A DNA stretch of 64,000 nucleotides from Anastatus disparis. Taxonomy: Eukaryota > Arthropoda > Insecta > Hymenoptera > Eupelmidae. Shown one piece after another: positions 32,665 through 44,700 of this stretch (the first letter of the stretch is position 1; each line of letters begins with the position of its first letter). The translations under genes were made by a program, and so were the position numbers. The notes below the pieces were generated by a model. It was given only the letters and a program-made list of their open reading frames with translations. It searched no databases and was not told the origin of the DNA. The stretch covers positions 3,641,501 through 3,705,500 of the forward strand of contig JAFFSR010000316.1 in assembly GCA_017163975.1 (NCBI GenBank), written 5' to 3'.

Positions 32665-34309
32665 AATTAAATATTGTTTTATAAAATTTATATTATAATA
32701 AATATATCAATATATTATTGAATCATAAAAAAGGATATAAAAGTATTTTAGAATTTTCCCAGAATTTTTTTATGATTTTTTCTCGGAAAAAAAAAATTTA
32801 TAGAAATTTTAGGACTCATAATACCCACGGTGTATCAAAATTTTACATTATTCACGTAAGGTGAAATACATTATGTAACTATTGTACCAAATGCACGACA
32901 CTGACACATTACTATTTATTCTCACGATAACGAAAAAATTCTTATACTTTCAGTAGTTTAATAATTAATTTTAAAATGATTGTGAGAGTTATATCTATCA
33001 AAAAAAACTTTTCTTATTAGAGTTTATATAAACATTTAAATTAAAAATTAATTAAAATTTAGACCTTTGGCAAGACAAACATACTGAAGACCTCCGTTGC
33101 TAATTAGTATTGCAATGATTGCATAAATACAGCGACGTTAGATAAAAAATTAAAAAATATATACAATAATAAACTTATTATGACTTACATTTTTGCGTAT
33201 TAATTTTTGAGGATAATGTTTTTTTATTCAAACTTTTTTCTTATTGAAAACGATGCACTGTGGTATTCAGGATTCGTGCCTTACCAAAGTTCGTAAAGAA
33301 AACGCAACGTTGCCATGTGTCAAAATGATTACCGTTAATTGTAAGGTTACAAGAGAAAATAATTTTTTGCTCTTCTTACAGACTCTGAATGATACTTTTT
33401 AAAAATGATATAGATCCGGAATAAATTTCTACATATTATAGAATTTTTTCAGAATTTTTTCATTTTGCATAATTACAAAAGAAGGCAAAATATGTATCCC
33501 CCCATAAGATCACATGTTATTTTCAAACTGCAATTTCTCATGTTTGAAGCTCTGAAGGGTCACGAAATTTTAACCATAGCTTTATTACACCTAAATACGC
33601 CTGTATGTCAATTATCAAAAGATTCTCAATTTAAATTCTATTACCGAGGGTACTCCCTTAAAATGTTATTTAACTAAAAACTATGAAAAATCTAAGTTAT
33701 GCAAAAATGAAGATAAAACAACATTAAATAAATCCATAATACCCTATGCATTAATAAGAGATGCATTAAGTGAAATTAAAAAGAGTTATGGCCATAGTGG
33801 ACCAAAAAATAAATATAAAACAATTTTATTAAAAAGTCACCTCTAGAACGATAAATTATAAATTTAAAAAATTACAAAGCGGGGCAATTCAATGACGAAG
33901 AAGATAGAAATGAAAAAGAAGAAGATATAGACGATTGGATAGAAGAATTAAGAAGAAAAACAACAAATAAGTAAAAAATTAATTTGTATAAAATAAAATA
34001 AAATAAAAAATTTAGGTTAATGTTTAGCGTAAATACTAATTTTAAGAGTTAGTTTCAAACAAAAAGTAAAAATTAAGTTAATAACTTTAGCTATAACAAA
34101 TCACTAATTCAATTATAAAAATAAAGTTTAGTTCGTTTAAAAAGTTTATTATACAGGATGAAAAAATCAATTTTATTTTGGGGGACAATCCTCTACACCT
34201 AGGGTAATATTAAGTGCGTAATTGGGTGTTTGTGCGCGCATCTTCATAAGTCGCGTTATTAAAAATAAAATAGATTTTTTCTTTGAACTTAATCAATTAA
34301 AAAGCAAAA
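32665..34309 (+). other. Noncoding part of the LTR element before the purine tract
   Basis: AT-rich sequence with only short ORFs and the acidic tail remnant. A second purine-rich tract TTTTGGGGGACAAT lies at about 34,175-34,190, and 34,224-34,244 is complementary to the R/U3 part of the LTR. Confidence 0.45.
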
Positions 34310-34331
34310 TCCATTTTAATTTGAGGGGCAA
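34310..34331 (+). promoter_or_regulatory. Polypurine tract
   Basis: TTAATTTGAGGGGCAA immediately precedes the 3' LTR, the expected position of the plus-strand primer. Confidence 0.6.
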
Positions 34332-35048
34332 TGTGAGCGCCTGAGTATGTACGGCCCTGAAAACGTACGATACTGGAAGATGCGCGCGCAAACACCCAAA
34401 AAGACCAAAGTGGTTGAACAAGCAAGCGCGCGTATATACGTACACGCGCTTGCATGTATAAGTACCGCTGAAAGTATACGGCGGCTCTCCCTCTCTTCTA
34501 CTAAGTTAGAAGAGTGGGAGAAAGACCGAAGAGAGCTGAAGCAAGCAGTGCGAGGAGCTCGTGACTCTCGTCACTCTTGGATCAGCTCTCTCACGGGATA
34601 GTCATACTTTGCTTAAGGCAGCAACGGGCGATAGGCCAACGCATTGGCTTAAGCAAAGCAGACTTTACACGTGTTAACGTGTCTTATTGTAACTCGTACA
34701 ATTATAATTTTGTATGTTTTTTAATAAAGAGCATATCCAAGCAAAACGATTCCTCTCCTATTAACCCAGTGTTAAGCCCTGAATGTTAAGGCATTTGGTC
34801 CTTAACAACAACGGGCTTTTCACTTAATACTCTAAAAAATTACTAATAATTTTTCAATGAAAATGTCTGCTATAGCTAGGCAAGGTGTCCTAGCTATAAA
34901 CGACTTTAACAAAACAACAAAGACACACAAAGAGTCTGCACAAGCTAGGCATGGCGCGCTAGCTTGTAACGATTCTATAATCATTAGTAGACGTTGAAAT
35001 AATTATTAAATAAATAATTAAATCAAAGTAATAGGTAGGAATGTTACA
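34332..35048 (+). repeat. 3' LTR
   Basis: 717 bp, differing from the 5' LTR at only a few bases (for example C/T in GCGCCYGAG, GAAACC versus GAAAAC, GGACGAG versus GCACAAG) and one small indel near the end. Followed by the CATT duplication. Confidence 0.88.
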
Positions 35049-35052
35049 CATT

Positions 35053-35253
35053 TATCATAAATACGTATCTTTGTTACGTACATTGTGCGAATAATTACGT
35101 ATTTCTGGTATGAAATACGTAATTTCTCACTCCCTTGGAATACGTATTGAAACTACGTATCATCAATATCAAATATGTATTCCATAATATGTAACAAATT
35201 CAAACGCCTTGTTACGTATGGGTTACGTAATTTTGTTACGTATCTGAAATATG
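35053..35253. repeat. Continuation of TACGTA block 3 after the LTR element
   Basis: Resumes the palindrome interrupted by the LTR element, ending in GTTACGTATGGGTTACGTAA, the mirror of the block start near 27,820. Confidence 0.7.
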
Positions 35254-35338
35254 CCCTGGTAACACAATCTGACGCAATCGCGAGTGCGCAGAACATGCTT
35301 CGTATGCTTCAGCATTCTATTGTAGTTCTGCAGTCAGA

Positions 35339-36175
35339 AGCATGCAGCAGCTACTTCGCAGCAGCTTAGCAGCAGACTTACGACAGGTAGATTGCGGTTT
35401 AAAGAAGTGTATATTGCACGCGCGCTTACAGTAGAATTGCGGCAGACTTACGAAGGTAAGCATGCAGCAGCTTCTTCGCAGCAGCTTAGCAGCAGACTTA
35501 CGACAGATAGATTGCGGTTTAAAGAAGTGTAGATTGCACGCGCGCTTACAGTAGAATTGCGGCATACTTACGAAGGTAAGCATGCAGCAGCTACTTCGCA
35601 GCAGCTTAGCAGCAGACTTACGACAGGTAGATTGCGGTTTAAAGAAGTGTATATTGCACGCGCGCTTACAGTAGAATTGCGGCATACTTACGAAGGTAAG
35701 CATGCAGCAGCTTCTTCGCAGCAGCTTAGCAGCAGACTTACGACAGATAGATTGCGGTTTAAAGAAGTGTAGATTGCACGCGCGCTTACAGTAGAATTGC
35801 GGCATACTTACGAAGGTAAGCATCGCAGCAGCTTAGCAGCAGACTTACGACAGGTATATTGCGGTTTAAAGAAGTGTAGACTGTACGCGCGCTTACAGTA
35901 GAATTGCGACATACTTACGAATGTAAGCATGCAGCAGCTACTTCGCAGCAGCTTAGCAGCAGACTTACGACAGGTAGATTGCGGTTTAAAGAAGTGTATA
36001 TTGCACGTTCGCTTACAGTAGAATTGCGGCATACTTATGAAGGTGAGCATGCAGCAGCTACTTCGCAGCAGCTTTGCAGCTGACTTACGGTGCCGTTTAG
36101 AGAATGGTGTAGTGTGCACGTGCTTGCAATGGAATTGCAGCATACTTACCAAGTCTACGTGAAGCATATACTTTC
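35339..36175. repeat. 120-bp tandem satellite with 240-bp higher-order unit
   Basis: About seven copies with GCAGCAGCTTAGCAGCAGAC and AGATTGCGGTTTAAAGAAGT. Copies 1 and 3 share CTACTTCGC/GTATATTGC while copies 2 and 4 share CTTCTTCGC/GTAGATTGC, a 240-bp higher-order period. The last copies diverge. ORFs on both strands follow the 120-bp period (multiple of three) and are not supported as genes. Confidence 0.9.
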
Positions 36176-37258
36176 CAGCAGATTCACAGCATATACTTAC
36201 GAAGGTAGCTTAGAGCAGATACTTCGCAGCAGCATTGGAGCGAAGTGGTAACATATACAGTGCAAATAGAAGATGGAGTAAAGCACGCGTTTTTGTAAAA
36301 AAATTTCAGCATCGTATGAAATATATTTTTATTACTTAGTAGACAAACAGCGTTAACATTGCTATTAATATAAGAATGTATTGGAAATCTGTCTTCATAA
36401 CGTTATTTTACGTTTATATATAAGTTTGTTTAATATTATTGACAATATTATATAATTTTTATATATATGTAGTATAACGTCCTTATTTATTATAAATATA
36501 TTATTTTGTCTGATAAAACGATGTTCAATGGCCATCCTACTAACATTTAGGTATTATAAAAACAAAATTATTTCCACATATTAAACAAAAATTGTATTTA
36601 ATTAATAATTTTTATTTAATTTCATTCCAAATAACAAATTTTGTAGAACGATAAGAATCACATTTTAATGAATTACATTTTCTTATTAGAAACTAAATGA
36701 AATTATTCCTTCTTTTCATTTTGATATAAGCTTTTGGAATACTTAATAATTCTGTATTTTTTTTTATCGATAATATAATATTTTTTTGGACTTCAATATA
36801 AAGTATTTTCAATACGCATTTTATGAACATGATATACGTAGCATTTTTATACGTAGTAAACGGAATAAAACAGACTAATTTTCACCCACTGAATGTTTAT
36901 AATATATTTTTCTAACGATTTAAATTCTGGAATTTTTAAATTATGTATTGTGCGAAAAAGAGATAAAAGTTTATTCATTTGGTTAAAAAAAAGAAAAAAA
37001 TAAGATAAATTCATGTACATCAAGGTTATGAGTATTGAGGAATGAGTCTCGACTATACATTTCAGCTTAAATCTTGGTCAAAAGAAACGTATACGGTTGT
37101 ATTAGAAACAGTAAAAAACTTTCTTTTGGAACATTTAAAGAAGCTCCTAGATATAGATAAAAGTAAATTGAAAATATAGTTTATGGGAGAGGAATTGCAT
37201 GTTGCAGTGGTAATTTGCTTACGTCAATTTTTTTTCACAGTTTATATAAAATCAAATT

Positions 37259-37990
37259 GTTCACCACAAGTAATCTGCTGCAGACCGCTTGCGAAATTCC
37301 ATGGCAATTCTTGTGCACGCGAAAGTCATGAGAGGGTCTCGTTAAGTGCACTTGTAATTACGTAAAACTCCTTAATTCTGCTGCGCAGCACTTAATGTTA
37401 GTAAACTTTTGCACTTCTAGTGCAATTCTGTCGAACGCGCAAGTGCTCGCAATTATTCTTTTGATATTGCAATTTCAATCTTGCAATTTCATCGCAATTC
37501 TACCGCAAGTCATCTGCTGCAGACGGCTTGTGCAATTCCATTGCAATTCTTGTGCACGCGGAAGTGATGAGAGGGTCTCGTTAAGTGAACTTGTAATTAC
37601 GTAAAACTCCTTAATTCTGCTGCGCAGCACTTAATGTTAGTAAACTTTTGCACTTCTGGTGCAATTCTGTCGAACGCGCAAGTGCTCGCAATTATCCTTT
37701 TGATATTGCAATTTCAATCTTGCAATTTCATCGCAATTCTACCACAAGTCATCTGCTGCAGACGGCTTGTGCAATTCCATTGCAATTCTTGTGCACGCGG
37801 AAGTGATGAGAGGGTCTCGTTAAGTGCACTTGTAATTACGTAAAGCTCCTTAATTCTGCTGCGCAGCACTTAATGTTAGTAAACTTTTGCACTTCTGGTG
37901 CAATTCTGTCGAACGCGCAAGTGCTCGCAATTATCCTTTTGATATTGCAATTTCAATCTTGCAATTTCATCGCAATTCTGCTGAGCGTCA
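37259..37990. repeat. 239-bp tandem satellite, about three copies
   Basis: GCGCAGCACTTAATGTTAG occurs at 37383, 37622 and 37861, exactly 239 apart. Copies differ at only a few bases. A partial copy opens the array. Confidence 0.9.
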
Positions 37991-38125
37991 CCTAACGTAA
38001 TTACACATCAGCAGAAATATAGCAGAAATCGGAAGCATATGACGTATGGTCTGATGTAATTTCACTGACGGTCAAGTCAATTGCGTCAGAATTGCGTCAG
38101 AATTGCAAATTTTTTGTTACCAGGG

Positions 38126-39835
38126 TGTATATATTTTTAACAGGGTTGAATACTGTTAAATATTACGTCTATTATTTTTCAAATGTTTCGAAAATACGTA
38201 TTGCGTGTCCTAAATACGTATTTATTACCCCAAATACGTATCAAAGCCTCAAACCACGTATGACATCTACGTGTTTCTGACAGGAATATGTATAATAGTA
38301 ACGTATTCCTGTACTAGAACTCAGCTTAATTACGATACTTATATTGTACGAAATATATAAGAATTACGTATTCTCATAATAATAATACGTATTGAAGTAC
38401 GTCACTTAAGTATGCATCTGAATTGCATATATATTTCCGATACTTATTTGCAGTTGCGGAGACACGTATTTTTGTAAGTGAAAGGGCGTATTTTGGGCTT
38501 TGATACTGTTAAAAATATATACGTATCTCAGATATGTAACAAAATTATGTAATCCATACGTAGCAAAGCGTTCGAATTTATTACTTATTATAGAATACGT
38601 ATTTTATATTGATGATACGTAGTTTGAATACGTATTCCAAGGAACTGAAATACAAATGAGAGATTACGTATTTCATAGAAGAAATACGTAATTATTCGCA
38701 CAATATACTTAACGAAGATACGTATTTTTCACATGATACGTATCCTGAACACATCCTCCCATTGGAATACGTAATTTTTATAAACACTAATGCCAGATAT
38801 ACGTATTCTTGATACGTATTCCATGCACATCATGCGTAATTTTTTATTGAAAATTCGGGTCGGAATACGTATCGCCTTGAAAATACGTAATTTCGAGTAC
38901 AAGATAAGTATCTCTGAGGCTAGATTCGTATTTAGAAAACGTCATTTTACCACAAATCAAATACGTAGTATGTGGTAAAATACGTATCCTGAATACATAT
39001 CCTGCATCACAGATACGTATGTTGTACTGAAAATTACGTAATTGCATCAACAATACGTATCCGATCACGAAACTGCGGTTAAAATGACGTAATTTTTTTC
39101 ATGAACTACGTATTAAAAAAGCATGTATATGGCACATATTGAAATGAAATTAACGTATTTTAATCACAAGATGTTTTTAAATACGTATTTTGTGGCAAAA
39201 TTACGTATTCTGACTAGAAAACCTGCCTCATAGATACGTATATTTTACTCTCAATTACGTAATTGTCTTGGTAATACGTATTGAAGCCAAAAATTGCGAT
39301 TCAAAATTACGTAATTTTCGCATGAAATACGTATAAAAGATACACATATTAGGCACATATAAAATGAAAATTACGTATTTTTAATCACAACATGTTTTCA
39401 AATACGTATTTTGTGGTAAAATTACGTATTCTGAATACGAATCCTGCCTAACAGGTACGTATCTTGTGCTTGAAATTACGTATTTTAAAGGCGATACGTA
39501 TTCAAGCCCGAAATTCAAATCGAAAGTTACTTAGGGTGCGCATGAGATACGTATCAAAAATACGTATATCTGGCATAAGTGTTTAAAAAAATTACATATT
39601 CCAATGGAAGGATGTGTTTAGGATACGCATCATGTGAAAAATACGTATCTTTGTTACGTATATTGTGCCAATGATTACGTATTTCTTGTATGTAATACGT
39701 AATTTCTCATTTGTATTTCACTCCCTTGGAATACGTATTGAAACTACGTATTATCAATATCAAATACGTAAAAAATTCCAACACTTTGTTACGTATGGAT
39801 TACGTAGTCACGTAGCAGTAAGATTTCTGAAACGT
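38126..39835. repeat. TACGTA-rich palindromic block 4
   Basis: Inverted around about 38,955. Both flanks share ACGTATCTCAGATA-type and CATACGT-CAAAGCG phrases (38,520 and 39,790). Its right arm is an intact paralogue of the site occupied by the LTR element in block 3. No gene. Confidence 0.75.
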
Positions 39836-40580
39836 ATTTTTGCAAACTTAGAAACGTATCTTATAAAGTTGATGCGACCTCGCAGAAACATTTAAGAATC
39901 GTTGAAATGTCCGCCAAAAATTTGTTGAGTAACGTTTCTGTAACGCATAAAAAACGTTATAGATCTCGGAAGCTTCAGGTAAAGTTTCATTAGAAACGAT
40001 TACGATTCGTTGTAATAAGGTTTTCACATTAACGATTCTCTAGAAACTTTTTAGAAACGTTTAAAAATTATGAATTGGATATTGCAACGTTTATATATGA
40101 CGTTATACATTCCCTTCATTGACGTATTTGTGGAAACGTTTTTCGCAATCCAAGAAAGAAACGTTTCTAAAAATACCATATATTTTTTATAAAAATTGTA
40201 GTACGTTTGACAGAGGTTGCTGCGATATTTCTATTGAAACGTTCCTGGACAAACCTTTCCATGACGTTGTTAAGAACCCACTTTCATTTAGTAAGCTACC
40301 TTCAGTAAGTATCATATTCGTATGAGTAAAGATTTTGTGGGAACGTTTGTTAGAATACGAATAGAAAACGTATGTATGAGTACAGTTTTGTTTTATGAAA
40401 TTAATGGAATCCGTTTGTACTGGTCGCTGCTACGTTTTTTTTTAAACGTTTTATAAAATACATTCTGCAAACGTTGGCAAAGATACTTTCTTATTTTTAA
40501 AATCATTTTGAAAGGTTTTGCATTCTTGAAAGTTACGTTTCTAGGAAAACGTTTAGGAAAACTCGAATAAGAAATGTTTG
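39836..40580. repeat. AACGTT-rich low-complexity block
   Basis: AAACGTTTC, AACGTTTCT and GAAACGT recur at irregular intervals of 20-60 bp throughout. It has the same style as the neighbouring TACGTA blocks but a different core palindrome. No supported ORF. Confidence 0.55.
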
Positions 40581-41257
40581 AGAAATTATCATCCATCTAT
40601 GTATAATTTTAAAGCTGATTTTATATTCTATAATTTATAACTCGTTAATTACGCATATGTTGTTTTTTTTTTTAGATTTTTTATATGATGTAGCAAAATA
40701 TAACACAATAAATATATTAGATCAAAGACGACTTTTTTTATCTCATCCTATCGACTGAAAATAGTTTTGAAATATTAAATTCTGAGAAAAATAAAAAGAA
40801 AAGAAAAAAGTATAAATTGCACAAGATCCTTATTTGAAAACATATTCCCAATTATTTCGAAACATGTTCCCAAAGTAATTTAAATGAAATTTTTCACTTT
40901 TCTCATTGTCTCGGTGTTAACGGGTTATTACTAACCACTTATGTCCTTATATTAAAATTACTAAGTGTAAAACTTTGTAAATTTAAGATGAAATAAATGT
41001 TATGGTTTAGAGAGATTTAAAGATTTAATAGTTTCTAATTGATTGTTTTAACCATTAAAGCTAATATATATATATTTAAAAAATATCTCATATTTATTAA
41101 AATCTTTATTAAACTTCATAACGCAATCGTTTAAAGCCAAAACTAAATGTTTTCTTACATTAATTAGAATAATCTACATAAATAAACAGTGTACTGTATG
41201 ATACACTGTATGAACAGATACAGAATCAGTGAACATAAATAAAAACTAATTTTGTAA
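40581..41257. other. AT-rich sequence without a gene
   Basis: No ORF, RNA gene or clear repeat seen, apart from short T runs and a TATA microsatellite-like stretch near 41,065. Confidence 0.5.
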
Positions 41258-41345
41258 CGCTATCAAAATCTCTTAACCAATTTTAGGTTGACGTGGCTGT
41301 TTTATCAATGATGTACGTAGTATCTATCTTTCCTAAGGAGCGTTC
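41258..41345 (-). pseudogene. Decayed extra copy of the last DUF4806-gene exon
   Basis: Minus-strand sequence ACTACGTACATCATTGATAA and ACAGCCACGTCAACC matches the true last exon (ACTACGTACAGTATTGATAA-like, GCAGCCACGACAACT) but has a TAA just before AATTGG. A weak coding stretch with a splice-acceptor-like TTTTTTCTAG lies upstream (about 41,345-41,400). Probably a duplicated and decayed terminal exon. Confidence 0.55.
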
Positions 41346-41700
41346 AACCATCTTTTGTCGGTTCAGAATCTTCACTTTGTTCTTGGTTTTGTTTGCTAGA
41401 AAAAAAACAATGTTATTATAACTATTATTATTAGTATTAAAATTATCAAGATGATCTCAAATTTATTTCCTAATTTTCATTTAAAATAAAACTAAATTAT
41501 CTATTAATGAAATAAAAGTGCTAACTTTTTGCAGACCAGGAAATCAATTTATTTTGGCTCTATCAATGATCAATACTTCATAATGATTAATGTATGATAC
41601 AAGATACTATTTTTGTGCATTTTTTTTAGAGATCACAGATCTCAGATAGTGATACTCAAAAGGTTATAAAGAAATTTTATCATTAATAATTGTTTTTTAC

Positions 41701-44700
41701 TCACTCTGTTGTACCTAATCTTTTCTGGGCTTGCTTTAACCAATTTTTAGTTGTCGTGGCTGCTTTATCAATACTGTACGTAGCATCTAGTTGAATCGCC
41801 ACATCTAAAATAAATTTTGAAATAAAATTATATAGAATTCACGAGATAACACATTTTTTTTATTTCTTTTTGTTTTTTTATTTCTTTTTTATTTTTTTAT
41901 TTTTTTTATGTGTGTGTATGTATTTCATTATGCCAGTTCGATTACGAAAACTATTCGATAGATTTGCTTCAAATTTTGCATACAATTTATTTTTTTGTCT
42001 AACTGGTGCGGGAGCTATAGAAAATTGGTTTTCTTAGCGTTGTTTTAATTTTAGAGCCTTTTTTTTAATCATAAACGGGCATTTTCTGCCCAATAACATT
42101 TAAGTATACATTTAAAGACAATACAGTTGACGTATTTTCTGTAAAACTTACCTGCTATAATATGAGAAATTCTCAACGGTTCAAATGCTTGTTTATTACG
42201 TCGTCCTTTAAAATTATATTGAACTGCTAACTCATCAGTTATGACTTCCCTTAAAATGCCTCGGACAATTCGATGCCCATCCCTTCCTCCAATTCTTTTT
42301 AAATAAAGTTTCTGCAAAAGATAAAAAGCTTAGAAATCAAATAATAAATTTAAATATCAAAAAGTTATATTTTTAAAATATAAATAAAAATAAGATTTTA
42401 GTGGAAATGAAATTGTTAAATCTGTACTCATAAATTTATTTTACGTACCACTTGTCTTGCGAAATCTTTATCTTTTAAAGTTTCTTCATTGAATTTTTTG
42501 AAGGAAGCATTATCTCCAAATGGAAAAATAGTTTTGACTCGAAGTATATTTTCATCAGAATCATTTAAATTTTCTGATGTTTTATCTTTTCCTTGTGAAA
42601 CTTTTAGATCAGCTAATTGTTTTAAAATTTGTTGACACATTCCTAAGAAATAATTAGTAAAAAGTACACAGTCTAAATATGATATTTAAAAACCATTTAC
42701 TTAATTATTAAATAAATTTACCAGCAATATATAAAAATCTTTCATTTTCATCCATATTAAGTAAATCTGCTCTATCAAGAACTCTTTTATTATTTTCAGA
42801 CTCTAATGAAGAACTCGGTTGATTATCTTCTAATGCAGTAATGATTATAAAATTAGTTTTTAGTTTTATAAATGATTATAAAAAGAACATTTTTTATATA
42901 ATTTATGAAAAAAACCTTTTGATATTGGTGATGGCACGCTGCGTACTTTTGGAAGGTAACTCTTAACTTCCGTTGACTTTATTATAATGGTAGGTTTTCT
43001 TTTAATAGCTGCATTAACTTGATTCTCTAATTCTAAAATTATTTATTATTTAATGTCAAAAAACATTAAAATATGTATAAAGTCATACTTCTTTTAATAT
43101 TATAAATGATGGCTAATTTTTATAATAATCATTACTAGCAAAGTAATTAAATTAATATATATACAAATAATTGTACTACAACAAATTTTTATTAATTCAT
43201 TAGTTATTAATTTTTGTAATGCATATGATTCACTACTTTTTAAGAACACAAAATTTATTTAACACAGAATGCTTTTGATTGTAATATATAAATTATATTT
43301 TGCGCTTACTTAATAAAATTAAAAATAGTTCCAGACCTCTTAATGGTTTTTTAGTTATAAGACAGTATTAAAATATAATTCCAAATCGTGTACAAATTAA
43401 TTTACTGACAAAAGAAACTATTATTTTTCAAGTTTTAATTGATATTTATTAGTACTTTATTATTGATTTGACTTTGTGATACTTGCAGAGAGTGTGTAAG
43501 AGTAATGAGACTCAAATTCTTTTCGAACTTTGGGATATTTGTTCTTACATAAAAAAAATGAAGGAGGCTACATCCATTCAATTTAACACTCAATTTTTCT
43601 AAAGTTAAAAGCTGTTTTTTTTTAAATTTAAGGTTATTAAAAAAAATAGGGTAAATTTTAAAGATACATTAATATAAAATCTTAGAAGATTTTTATTCAA
43701 ATGACAAGAGAGTTGAGATCAAAACCTTCCCATTAAAAACAAAATGTATTGAAAAATATGAATTGATTCAAAAGTTATAAAAGAATACAAATTAAAACTA
43801 AAAATCAACTTCGAATAGAATAATGATTATTCAAGCATATTTCATATTGATATCTGTATTATTTTTATTATTCAATATAATTTGAATAGATTAGTGGTTT
43901 TAGACACTTTTTTTACAAATTGATATATTTTCATTTCAATTTTTATGTTATTTCTACAAAAATCATTCAAGATTATTTATTATAAAGCTATACGTTTTTA
44001 AAAATTATTGAAGTTTCTTTAAAAAATTTCGAAATTCAAAGAATACAGAATAGAAATTTACAAAAATAGACCGAATAAACCCAGTTTTCTTCATAATTTC
44101 GTGTAAGAAAAAGTGTCCCATACTTAGAAAAAATCGGAATCCCAATACCATGATACTCTTTTTGCTAATTGACATTTTTATCTAGCTAGTCTATGACCTT
44201 CGGGTCACAGATTCTGATGAAACTTTGGAATGTCTATAGGTACCAAAAATTAAGCAAAGTCGCCGTTGTGCGATCCAACACCTTGAAAAACTGAAGTTAA
44301 CGACGCGTATAGACTTATTTCAAGGAAAATGTAAAAAAAGAGCTTTTACTTGAAATGTGAATAATTTAATCCAGAAATGTCCTTAATAAATTCGTAATAA
44401 CTAGAATTGAAGTAGAGAAAGCAAACTTAAATTTACTTTAATTTTTCTTAATTTAAATTAAGACATAATCATTAGAACCAAACATACGATCGTTTATGTT
44501 TGAACAGAAAAAGTGTACTAAAAATTACCGCTCTACAGGATTTAAATGATTTTATTACACTTGTGTTAATCAACTTTTAACGAACATAATTTTGGTTTTA
44601 ATTATTATTTTTAATTCTGAGAACAGTAAATTGAAGCTTACTTTCTCTACTTTATTATTAATTAGAGTAAATTTATCGAGGGAATGACTGAAATATTCAC

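Larger units (their letters stand above)
28979..35048 (+). mobile_element. Gag-only LTR retrotransposon (non-autonomous)
   Basis: Two near-identical LTRs (28979-29694, 34332-35048), both TGTGAGCGCC...ATGTTACA, and a 4-bp target duplication CATT (28975-28978, 35049-35052). A primer-binding site follows the first LTR and a GAGGGG purine tract precedes the second. The only sizeable gene is gag. No reverse transcriptase, RNase H or integrase motif is present in the 2.5 kb after gag. The element should depend on enzymes from a related full-length copy. LTR difference is only a handful of bases, so insertion is recent. It sits inside a TACGTA palindrome. Confidence 0.88.
35254..38125. mobile_element. 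2.9-kb TIR element carrying two satellites
   Basis: Inverted ends CCCTGGTAACA (35254) and TGTTACCAGGG (ending 38125), each next to a TCTGACGCAA/TTGCGTCAGA phrase. No transposase ORF. It contains a 120-bp and a 239-bp tandem array separated by 1.1 kb of AT-rich sequence (36,176-37,258) with no supported gene. Inserted within the TACGTA field. Target duplication not resolved. Confidence 0.65.

Noticed and set aside
35317..36167. Cys-rich repetitive ORFs of 119-168 codons on the minus strand
   Set aside because: They arise because the 120-bp satellite unit is divisible by three. No start context, splice sites or family support.
35339..37990. CRISPR-like regular repeats
   Set aside because: Units are 120 and 239 bp with no spacers between short direct repeats, in a eukaryotic context. 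They are ordinary tandem satellites.
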